DNA of 37,832 nucleotides from Gammaproteobacteria bacterium. Its GTDB lineage: Bacteria > Pseudomonadota > Gammaproteobacteria > DRLM01. The stretch spans positions 1-37,832 of the forward strand of contig CAKKSB010000068.1 of the NCBI GenBank assembly GCA_919903055.1, written 5' to 3'. Below the pieces are notes generated by a model, which was not told the DNA's origin, searched no databases, and worked only from the letters and a program-made list of their open reading frames with translations. Made by a program: the position numbers and the translations under genes. This document shows, piece after piece, positions 19,101 through 25,738 of this stretch. How positions within the stretch are numbered: the stretch's first letter is position 1; every line of letters starts with the position of its first letter.

Positions 19101-21953
19101 CTCGCGCTGCGGCCCGGCGAAAATGTCCTCACCGTCAGCGCCGCCGACGCGTTCGGCAATCCGCGCGGCAGTCACGCCATCACCGTGATCGCGCCCGGTG
19201 AATTGGCGCGGCTGGTGATCGACGTTCCGCAAGCCAAGATGACGGCGGACGGCAGCAGCCTGGGCAGGCTGCGGCTGCGGCTGGTCGACGGCCATAACGT
19301 GCCGGTCACCGCGCGCACGGCGGTGACGCTGGAGACCAGTCTCGGCCTGTGGCAAATCGACGATCTCGACAAACGCGAGCCCGCCGTGCAGACCTTCGTC
19401 GAAGGCGGTCAGGCCGAGTTCGCGCTGCGCGCGCCGGCGGAGCCCGGCGAGGCCCGAGTGCGGATAAGCAGCGGCAGGCTGCGGGCGGAAACTCACATCA
19501 CCTTCCTGCCGCAACTGCGGCCGCTGCTGGCGGTCGGCGTCATCGAAGGTGCTTTCAATCTGCGCAAACTCGACAGCGGCGCGCTGGTGCCGGCGCGCGC
19601 GCAGGATAATTTCGAGCGGGAATTGCGCCAGTTTTCGCAGGAAAACGGCAAAGGCCAGGCCGGCGCGCGCGCCGCGTTATTCCTGAAAGGTAAGATCAAG
19701 GGTGAATATCTGCTGACGCTCGGTTACGACTCCGACAAGGAAACCCAGGAACGCCTGTTTCGCGACATCCAGCCCGATCAGTTTTATCCGGTGTACGGCG
19801 ACGCCGCGGTGAAAGGTTTCGATGCGCAATCCACCGGCCGGCTCTACGTGCGGGTGGACAAGCAACGGTCGTATCTACTGTACGGCGATTACACCACGCA
19901 GACCGCCGTTCAGCCGGCGCGCGGCCTCAGCGCCTATAATCGCAGCCTCAACGGCCTCAAACACCATTACGAAAATTCACGCATCGCCGCCAACGTCTTC
20001 GCCAGCCGCGACAGCACCCGCCAGGTGGTGGAAGAACTGCCCGCCAACGGCACCTCGGGCCCTTATACCTTGAGCAACGACAATGCGATCGAGAACAGCG
20101 AGCGCATCGAGATCATCACCCGTGATCGCAACCAGTCGGCGGTGATTTTGAAAAGCGTGCCGCAGACCCGCTTCAGCGATTACGAGATCGAGGCCTTTAC
20201 CGGCCGGATATTATTTAGGGCGCCGGTGCCCGGCGTCGATGCCGACCTCAATCCGAATTCGATACGCGTGACGTATGAAGTGGATCAGGGCGGCGCTGCA
20301 TTCTGGGTGACGGGCATGGATGCCCAGGTCAAACTCAACGGCCGCGTCGAAGTCGGCGGCAGTTGGATCGACGACCGGAATCCGCAAGACCCGGCGACCT
20401 TGCAGAGCGTCAACGCCACGCTGCGTCTCGCCGAGCAGACCGTGGTGATGGGCGAACTGGTGCGCACCGACAAGCTCAGCGTCGGCGACGGTCACGGCGA
20501 GCGCATCGAAGTGCGCCACGACGGCGAGAATCTGCAAGCGACGCTGTTCGCCGGCCGCACCGACGCGGAGTTCGACAATCCCTCGGCGAGTTTGAGCAAG
20601 GGCCGCGCCGAAGCCGGCGCGCGCGCCTCCTATAAGATCGACGAGCGCACCCGCCTGGTCGGCGAAGCGATCCGCACCGAGGACGTGGTGAGCGACGACC
20701 GCCGCGACGGCGTGATGCTCGGCGCCGAGCGCAGCTTCGACAATAATCTGCGGCTCGAAGCCGGCGTGCGCCACGCCCGCGAACACAGCGCGGCGGCCGA
20801 CATCGACTTTACCAGTCTGCGCGCCAAACTGTCCGCGGCGTTGCCCGGCCTGCCCGCGGCTTCGGTATACGGCGAGGCCGAACGCGAGATCGACGACGAT
20901 AACGGCGTGCTCGCCGCCGGCGGTGAATACCGTTTCACCGACCGCGGCCGTCTGTACGCACGGCACGAGTTCATTTCCTCGCTCGCCGGCCCGTACGCGC
21001 TCAACGCCGATCAACAGCAGAACACCAGCGTACTCGGCATTGACACCGCTTACATGCAAGACGGCCAGGCCTACAGCGAATACCGGGTGCGCGAGGCGAT
21101 CAGCGGCCGCGAGGGCCAGGCGGCGATCGGCCTGCGCAATCTGTGGCGGATCGCCGAAGGCACGCGGCTCAACACCAGCATCGAGCGCATCCACGCGGTG
21201 GCGGGCGGCGCGGACAATGAATCGACCGCGCTCACCGGCGCCATCGAATACACCCGCAATCCGCTGTGGAAAGGCACGGCGCGCCTCGAACTCTACAACA
21301 GCGATCTCAGCCGCAGTCTGCTCAACAGTCTGGGCCTCGCCTACAAGCTCGGCGACGACTGGACCTTGCTCGGCAAGACCATCCTTAGCATCACCGACAA
21401 CAGAAGTCCCGGTGCGGGCCAGCGTTTATTGAGCCGTCTCCAACTCGGTCTGGCCTATCGCGAGACCGCGCGCAATGTTTGGAGCGGCCTCTCGCGCTAC
21501 GAATACAAACGCGAGGACGACGACAGTAATCCCGCCCTGGCGGTGCGGCGCGATGTGCATATCGTCTCACTGCATGCGAACTATCAGCCGAGCAATCCGC
21601 TGATCTTCACCGCGCGTTACGCCGCCAAGCGGGCGACCGAGGACAGCAACGCGATCGAGAGCCGCGCCAGCGCGCAGTTGCTGAGCGGCCGGGCGACGTA
21701 CGACATCGACAAGCGCTGGGACGCCGGTGTCATCATCAGCGGCCTGTTCAGCGGCGGCTACGCGAGCACGCAGTACGGCATGGGCGCGGAGATCGGCCGG
21801 GTGCTTCAGGAAAATCTCTGGATGTCGGTCGGCTACAATTTTTTCGGTTACAGCGACGAGGATTTGACCGGCCAGGACTACACCAACCGCGGCCCTTATT
21901 TGCGGCTGCGCTTCAAGTTCGATGAAAATCTGTTCAGCGGAAGAGCGATGTGA
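16125..21953 (+). CDS. Giant surface protein: DUF11/SdrD-B/Ig-like domains plus predicted C-terminal outer-membrane beta-barrel
   Basis: 1942 aa from the ATG at 16125. The frame is open to 16047, but the signal peptide (RRGAAGLLMLTGMMPGHA) starts here. Order: the APPAGSVIGNWATMAYFD module shared with the upstream protein and DUF11-like repeats (~30-400); a carboxypeptidase-regulatory-like domain (~475-600); a DUF11 domain (~604-735); an SdrD-B-like domain with GKVYADCNGNRIQDTGEAGL (~738-820); an Ala/Pro linker; Ig-like domains including an invasin-type Big-1-like stretch (~1025-1125). From ~1127 to the end, ~815 residues alternate polar and hydrophobic residues with many short turns (YLLTLGYDSDKETQERLF, LYVRVDKQRSYLLYGDYTTQ), as in transmembrane beta-barrels. 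The penultimate strand GPYLRLRFKFDENLF fits this, though the last residue is Met rather than Phe. It probably anchors the operon's products in the outer membrane. Confidence 0.85.
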   Translation: MYNAFKNARCRRGAAGLLMLTGMMPGHAAPPAGSVIGNWATMAYFDPASGLNSNLRSNTVNVIVQPLEALTLTRNQDIVHRPGSTFHLAHRLINTGNTPADYLLSVANLAGDHYDLADLGVVYDGNANGIADSGEPALGNGADLRLAAGQWADLVVTGTIPGTTPLANAAALQLTATSRLQQISAANTDTVTTHDAAALHLVTAASTLTPARDEMVTFTLRASNVGGLHATGMPITLNGAPASMIVIYNDVPANTTLVELSGPANGIPLYHLLGDPPMLFSSAAPADLGRVDAVGYGFAGFMAGQTSVVNLKVKINSLASGALSHQAQVFYTDGVHPAVIGAESNQVMLGMAALAPAIKYFRNGNFDTEQAATRVGMPLYVQAEAAACNTAGPAIETIDITLSSALTTDTEVFAATETAANSGQFRVTGDVMTADGDLQPAISGNGILEVKKGDTLTASIQGCGATMTQTAILIDPAGIVFDSKTNAPLSGATVSLIDVAGAANGGNPGGAARVFDMDGVTAAPSTVVTGADGFYQFPLVGASTYRLLVTPPGAYRFPSTLAAGLLPAGRRIDVAGSYGGVFPVNEITGAVMIDIPLDAGGEGLFVQKTASRRTAEIAEFVDYTVKIKNVSGAALAGITLSDALPAGFAYQPGTARLNGAGVADPAGGRGPALRFAVGNLGDGVTATLSYRVRIGPGALQGDGVNRAQAGSALPLPKLSNLATAEVKVQGGVFSDRGYLLGKVYADCNGNRIQDTGEAGLPGVRLYLEDGSFVIADGDGKYSFYGLSPRTHVLKLDTTTLPAGARLAVLANRNAGDAGSRFVDLKHGELHKADFAVDGCDEALAAAITLRKRSVAGDELARGLKTEMTADGQAAALGDVRALPASGVLGGETPAALPATAENDAVTPPTAVAARAAPAPDAPPLAADADEQPGFIGLGDRDVLPMAQTNLRIKGPARAALSLLVNGVAVPDDRIGTRLVLEDRRIEVREYIGLALRPGENVLTVSAADAFGNPRGSHAITVIAPGELARLVIDVPQAKMTADGSSLGRLRLRLVDGHNVPVTARTAVTLETSLGLWQIDDLDKREPAVQTFVEGGQAEFALRAPAEPGEARVRISSGRLRAETHITFLPQLRPLLAVGVIEGAFNLRKLDSGALVPARAQDNFERELRQFSQENGKGQAGARAALFLKGKIKGEYLLTLGYDSDKETQERLFRDIQPDQFYPVYGDAAVKGFDAQSTGRLYVRVDKQRSYLLYGDYTTQTAVQPARGLSAYNRSLNGLKHHYENSRIAANVFASRDSTRQVVEELPANGTSGPYTLSNDNAIENSERIEIITRDRNQSAVILKSVPQTRFSDYEIEAFTGRILFRAPVPGVDADLNPNSIRVTYEVDQGGAAFWVTGMDAQVKLNGRVEVGGSWIDDRNPQDPATLQSVNATLRLAEQTVVMGELVRTDKLSVGDGHGERIEVRHDGENLQATLFAGRTDAEFDNPSASLSKGRAEAGARASYKIDERTRLVGEAIRTEDVVSDDRRDGVMLGAERSFDNNLRLEAGVRHAREHSAAADIDFTSLRAKLSAALPGLPAASVYGEAEREIDDDNGVLAAGGEYRFTDRGRLYARHEFISSLAGPYALNADQQQNTSVLGIDTAYMQDGQAYSEYRVREAISGREGQAAIGLRNLWRIAEGTRLNTSIERIHAVAGGADNESTALTGAIEYTRNPLWKGTARLELYNSDLSRSLLNSLGLAYKLGDDWTLLGKTILSITDNRSPGAGQRLLSRLQLGLAYRETARNVWSGLSRYEYKREDDDSNPALAVRRDVHIVSLHANYQPSNPLIFTARYAAKRATEDSNAIESRASAQLLSGRATYDIDKRWDAGVIISGLFSGGYASTQYGMGAEIGRVLQENLWMSVGYNFFGYSDEDLTGQDYTNRGPYLRLRFKFDENLFSGRAM

Positions 21954-21954
21954 C

Positions 21955-24705
21955 ATGCGTATCACGCTACTGATAAGACTGTGCGCGCTGATGCTGTGCT
22001 GCGGCGGGCTGGCGGCCATGGCGCCGGCGCAGGCCGCGTGCACTGGCGGCGCCTGCCTGTCCGCCGGGCCGCGGCTCGCCAGCGTCGATTCCACGCGCGG
22101 CGCGCTGCTCAATGCCTTGCTCGGCAATTTGCTCGGCAGCAGCGTGAATCTGAGCGTCGCCGACTGGAATAATCTCGCGCAAGGCGACGTCAATCTCGTG
22201 AGTTATCTCAATGCGCTGCAAACGTCGTTGAACGTTTCATCGCCGGCCGCCGCGCTCAGCGCCGACGCCACGCTCGCGCAATTGATTTCGACGATGGCCG
22301 CCGCCGCGCAGGCCGACGGCGATACCGCCACCGCCGCCGCGCTCGCTAATCTGCAGCCGCAGGTCTCCGCCCTTGCCGCCACCGTGCGCCTCGGCGATCT
22401 GCTGACGGTGACCACGCCCAGCGGCGCCTTGTCGGACGTCAATCTCAACGCGCTCGATCTCGTCACCGGCGGCATCCAGCTCTACAATTACGACAACGTG
22501 CTGACCACGCCCACGCCGGTGACGATATCCGGCGGCGCCATCGGCCTCGCCGGCGTGATCAATTCGGTGCAGCTCTACGCGCAGGTGATCGAGCCGCCGG
22601 TGATGATTTGCGGTCCGGCCGGTACGCAATTCCACACCGCGGCGATCCGCGTCAAGCTCAACCTGGATCTGGTGGACTTGGGCCTGGGTACCTCGGCCTT
22701 GACCCTATTACCGGGTGTGACCAGCGCGGCGCTGACCCTGGCGCAACTCGAACTCTATGTCGAGGTCGCCCGCGCGCAAGGCACGCTCGCCACCGTCAAC
22801 GCGCTGGCCGACGCCGTGATCGTGCAGGCTACGCCGGGGGTCGCCGATCTTTACCTCGGCAGTATCAGCGACGCGAACTTTTTCAATCGTAGCCGCGTGC
22901 TGAACACCGCCACCGATCTCGGCTTCAGCACCATCGGCGCGCTCACCATCAACGCGCTCACCGTCAATCTTCAAGTGAAGAGCGCTGCGCGCGGCGAGGC
23001 ACCCTTCAGCAGCAGTCTGAGTTTCAGCGGGCCGTATCCGCAGACCCGCAGCGCGAGCACCAGCGCCGCCTTCATCGCCAACCTCGCCGGCACGTTGGTG
23101 AACAACCTCAGTGTGAGCGTGAGTCCCAGCCTGGGCTTGCTCGACGCGGTGGTGTTGCCCGCCGTCAAGACCCTGGTCGGCACGGCCTTGACGCCGGTAT
23201 TGACCACGCTATTGACCGGCCTGGTCGATCCTCTGCTCGAACTGCTCGGCATTCGCCTCGGTGAAGTGGACGTGACGGTCTACGGCGTCACCCGGTCCTG
23301 TTCGATTGCGGGAACGGTGTATCTCGACGCGAATCACAACGCCACACTTGACGGCGAGGCCGGCACCGGCCTCACGCTGTACGCCAAAGCCATAGCGTCC
23401 TCCTCGCCCGGCGGACCGGCGCTGCTGGCGGCGACTGTGGATCCGGCCAGCGGCGCTTACAGCCTGGCCGGCATCGGCGGCGGCAGCTACACCGTGATCG
23501 TCGATACCAACAACACTCTGAGCGACGTCGCGCCCACGGCGCCGGCGGGCTGGGTCGGCACGGAGAGTCCGAGCCTCGCGCGTGTTAATACGACCCTCAC
23601 CTTCAACGATGTCGGCGCTCAGAATTTCGGCCTCTATCACGGCAGCAAACTCAGCGGCAGGGTGTTCAAGGACAACGGCGCCGGCGGCGGCACGCCCAAC
23701 AACGCGGTGCAGGACGGCGGCGAAACCGGTCTTGCCAACGTAGTGATAAAAATCACCGATAATGGCGGCGGCGTCATCCACGACAGCACCGCGAGCGGCG
23801 GTGACGGCAACTACACGCTGTGGATACCGGCCGCCGCCGACGCGAGCATCGTGAAGGTGGTGGAAATCAATGCCGGCGGTTACATTTCCGTCGGCGGCGC
23901 GGCCGGCAATACCGGCGGCGGTTATGATCGCGCCGGCGATACTTTGAGCTTCACCAATGCGGCGGGCGGCAGCTATACCGGCGTTAATTTCGCCGATGTG
24001 CCGGACCTCCGTTTTCTCACCGACGGCCGCCAGACCGCCGTGCCGGGCGGCGTGGTGTTTTATCCGCACCAATTCGTCGCCGGCAGTGGCGGCCAGCTCA
24101 CTTTCAGCGCCGCCGGCACGGCCAACCCGAACGAAGCCGGCTGGAACCAGGTGCTGTATCTCGACGGTAATTGCAGCGGCGCGCTCGATAGCGGCGAGTT
24201 GCCGATAGCGGCCGTGTTGAACGTCGGCGCCGATCAGCAAGTGTGTATCGTGGTGAAGGTCGGCGTACCGGTAAACGCCGCGTACAACGCGCAATACCCG
24301 CTCACGGTGAGCGCGAGTTTCACTTACATCAATGCCAGCCCCGCCTTGACCGGCACGCAAAGCCACAGCGATCTCACCACCGTGAGCAATCCCGCCGAGG
24401 CGGGATTGAAACTCACCAAAACCGTGGACAAGAACGTGGCGCAATCCGGCGAGGTGATCACGTACACCGTCAGCTACATCAATAACAGCAGCGCGGCCTT
24501 GAGCAATCTCAAAATCAACGACTCGACGCCGGCCTACACCGTGTTCAACGCGGCCTCTTGCGGCGCGCTGCCCGCCGGTCTCACCGTTTGCACACTGACG
24601 GCGCAACCCGCCGCCGGCGCCGCCGGCGCCATCGAATGGACGTTCACCGGCACATTGATTTCCGGTGGCAGCGGGAATGTCGGTTTCAGCGTCATCTTGG
24701 AATAA
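21955..24705 (+). CDS. Secreted protein with Tad_C-like N-terminal region, two SdrD-B-like domains and a terminal DUF11 domain
   Basis: 916 aa from the ATG at 21955, one base after the preceding stop; GGAAGAG at 21939-21945 serves as ribosome-binding site. The signal peptide ends in APAQA before ACTGGACL. Residues ~28-445 resemble, by phrase order, the Tad_C region of TadG-like Flp pilus proteins: SLSVADWNNLA-type start, LQLYNYDNVL-like segment, VIEPPVMICGPAGTQFHTAA, then LLELLGIRLGEVDVTVYGV before a Cys. Two SdrD-B-like modules follow (GTVYLDANHNATLDGEAGTG ~455; SGRVFKDNGAGGGTPNNAVQ ~566). The last ~100 residues are a DUF11 domain (LKLTKTVDKNVAQSGEVITY). No barrel or sorting signal is present. 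It closes the operon, with a hairpin at 24748-24773 behind it. The Tad_C assignment is from memory of the family and needs a profile search. Confidence 0.82.
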   Translation: MRITLLIRLCALMLCCGGLAAMAPAQAACTGGACLSAGPRLASVDSTRGALLNALLGNLLGSSVNLSVADWNNLAQGDVNLVSYLNALQTSLNVSSPAAALSADATLAQLISTMAAAAQADGDTATAAALANLQPQVSALAATVRLGDLLTVTTPSGALSDVNLNALDLVTGGIQLYNYDNVLTTPTPVTISGGAIGLAGVINSVQLYAQVIEPPVMICGPAGTQFHTAAIRVKLNLDLVDLGLGTSALTLLPGVTSAALTLAQLELYVEVARAQGTLATVNALADAVIVQATPGVADLYLGSISDANFFNRSRVLNTATDLGFSTIGALTINALTVNLQVKSAARGEAPFSSSLSFSGPYPQTRSASTSAAFIANLAGTLVNNLSVSVSPSLGLLDAVVLPAVKTLVGTALTPVLTTLLTGLVDPLLELLGIRLGEVDVTVYGVTRSCSIAGTVYLDANHNATLDGEAGTGLTLYAKAIASSSPGGPALLAATVDPASGAYSLAGIGGGSYTVIVDTNNTLSDVAPTAPAGWVGTESPSLARVNTTLTFNDVGAQNFGLYHGSKLSGRVFKDNGAGGGTPNNAVQDGGETGLANVVIKITDNGGGVIHDSTASGGDGNYTLWIPAAADASIVKVVEINAGGYISVGGAAGNTGGGYDRAGDTLSFTNAAGGSYTGVNFADVPDLRFLTDGRQTAVPGGVVFYPHQFVAGSGGQLTFSAAGTANPNEAGWNQVLYLDGNCSGALDSGELPIAAVLNVGADQQVCIVVKVGVPVNAAYNAQYPLTVSASFTYINASPALTGTQSHSDLTTVSNPAEAGLKLTKTVDKNVAQSGEVITYTVSYINNSSAALSNLKINDSTPAYTVFNAASCGALPAGLTVCTLTAQPAAGAAGAIEWTFTGTLISGGSGNVGFSVILE

Positions 24706-24747
24706 TTAAAAGATTCCTGGAACACGCCGTGTCGCGTCTTTGGAAAG

Positions 24748-24773
24748 CGATATGCCCGTTCGTAGGCATATCG
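24748..24773. terminator. Hairpin after the surface operon (possible terminator)
   Basis: A perfect 9-bp stem, CGATATGCC / GGCATATCG, with an 8-nt loop, 42 nt after the last stop of the operon. It is followed by ATTTACG rather than a clear T-run, so intrinsic termination would be weak. Confidence 0.4.
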
Positions 24774-24834
24774 ATTTACGTCGAGCGATCTTGATCGCCT
24801 CGCTTCGGCACGCTACATCACCGCGGAAAGTAAA

Positions 24835-24860
24835 TGTAGGGTGCGTCCCACGCACCCAAT
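24835..24860 (+). repeat. REP-like hairpin element, left copy
   Basis: TGTAGGGTGCGTCCCACGCA and the following CCCAAT form an element whose core GGTGCGT-CCC-ACGCACC is a hairpin with a 7-bp stem. A near-identical inverted copy is at 25435-25459, so the two bracket the RAYT gene. GTAGGGTGCG-type hairpins beside RAYT genes are typical REP sequences mobilised by these enzymes. Confidence 0.8.
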
Positions 24861-24864
24861 AAAA

Positions 24865-25416
24865 CTACTCACCAAATTCCGCTTTATCCCGATCTCCGTC
24901 TGACGCGCCACACCAATCCAACGGGTAAACCCCGTTTGTCGCGTATTTGTGAAATGTTGAATAAGGCCAATCCGACACCCGGCTCACCAGCCCGTGTTTG
25001 ACGGGATTCCAATGTATATAATCGACATGCCTCAAGTAATCGCCTTCATCTCGGATTAGATGCTCCCAATAACGCCTTTGCCACAAGTTGGTTTCCTTGC
25101 GCTTCAACCGAGATTCGCTCAGCGATTCCGGCCGGGTTAATGGGTTGCCACATGTCCGGCTGACATGCCGTTTGATCATTCCCCAACGCTTGGCAAAATC
25201 CGCATCCCCTTCGGGCAAGGTCCAGATGCAATGAAGGTGGTCCGGTAACAATACCCATGCCTGGATTTGAAAGGGAAATCTTTCGCGCGTTTTTTGTATA
25301 CCCTCTCTCAATGCTTGACGCAGGTTTTCTTCCGTCAACACCGATTGTCTGCGGTAGGTGTTTACGGTGAAGAAGTAAGTTCCTCCTTGCGTATTGGCGC
25401 GCCGGTATTCAGGCAT
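24865..25416 (-). CDS. REP-associated tyrosine transposase (RAYT, Y1 HUH family)
   Basis: 183 aa from the ATG at 25416, beginning MPEYRRANTQGGTYFFTVNT. The HUH metal motif is HLH in LLPDHLHCIWTLPEGDADF, and the catalytic-tyrosine helix is in RHVDYIHWNPVKHGLVSRV. Other RAYT hallmarks are ETNLWQRRYWEHLIRDEGDY and the closing DWPYSTFHKYATNGVYPLDW. These single-strand nucleases act on REP hairpins. Here inverted REP-like copies lie 5 nt beyond the stop and about 20 nt upstream of the start. The frame is open upstream to 25896 and runs in frame through a cassette-gene fragment, so a longer chimeric product is possible. All key residues seem present, so it may be active. Confidence 0.92.
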   Translation of the reverse strand: MPEYRRANTQGGTYFFTVNTYRRQSVLTEENLRQALREGIQKTRERFPFQIQAWVLLPDHLHCIWTLPEGDADFAKRWGMIKRHVSRTCGNPLTRPESLSESRLKRKETNLWQRRYWEHLIRDEGDYLRHVDYIHWNPVKHGLVSRVSDWPYSTFHKYATNGVYPLDWCGASDGDRDKAEFGE

Positions 25417-25434
25417 AGGTTCATTTACCCATGT

Positions 25435-25459
25435 ATTGGTGCGTGGGACGCACCCTACG
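25435..25459 (-). repeat. REP-like hairpin element, right copy (inverted)
   Basis: ATTGGTGCGTGGGACGCACC followed by CTACG is the reverse complement of the left copy, differing by one C in a run. Together with 24835-24860 it defines a ~625-bp REP-RAYT-REP unit that interrupts the adjacent gene remnant. Confidence 0.8.
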
Positions 25460-25692
25460 CTTGCTGAACCAAGTGCGAATTCAGAATCTATTTGTGTAGG
25501 CCCTTTAACTGCTGCTCTCACAGCCTTGGCCTTTTCGAATGCATCTGCTGCGGTAGCACATGCATCGATTTCCGGTGACGCTAAAGCCGGAAACTCAATT
25601 CCCTCAACAAGTTCGAATCCCAAACCATTCAGAAGATCAGAGAGATTTCTTCTCTCCAAACCTGTCTTTTGAATTTCGATAGCCCATCTCAC
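25460..25692 (-). pseudogene. N-terminal remnant of an unknown gene, cut off by the REP-RAYT unit
   Basis: From a GTG at 25690-25692 the minus strand reads about 78 codons: MRWAIEIQKTGLERRNLSDL, then LLNGLGFELVEGIEFPALAS, then PEIDACATAADAFEKAKAVR, then a GPTQIDSEFALGS end. The protein then stops making sense at the REP boundary and the frame continues into the RAYT. Codon use and phrase quality suggest a real gene. I see no matching 3' part left of the REP-RAYT unit, so it is truncated, not merely interrupted. The gene's function is not recognised. The start lies about 6 nt downstream (minus direction) of an attC-like remnant, as expected for a cassette gene. Confidence 0.65.
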
Positions 25693-25697
25693 ATGTG

Positions 25698-25738
25698 TGT
25701 CCCGTTTTCTGTCGGCTGGATGCGATTGTTGGAAGGCG
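25698..25738 (-). other. Partial attC-like site after the 266-aa gene
   Basis: On the minus strand, 4 nt after the stop, TTCCAACAATCGCATCCAGC leads into CGAC. This agrees closely with the conserved R''-L'' side of integron attC sites (YAACAAxTCGxTCxAGCsGA, recalled consensus) with a one-base shift. It is then broken by AGAAAACGGGACA (25698-25710 on the plus strand as its complement), the same 13 bases that end the inverted-repeat insert at 26621. No R' half is seen. It is a remnant of an attC, not a complete one. Confidence 0.5.

Noticed and set aside
13560-24606. Very long minus-strand open frames under the surface operon (for example 13560-14750, 15165-16205, 17820-19514, 20211-21194, 23209-24606)
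   Set aside because: They are mirror frames of GC-rich, repetitive plus-strand genes; their translations are His/Arg/Gly/Ala-rich with no domain, while the plus strand carries recognisable signal peptides and domains.
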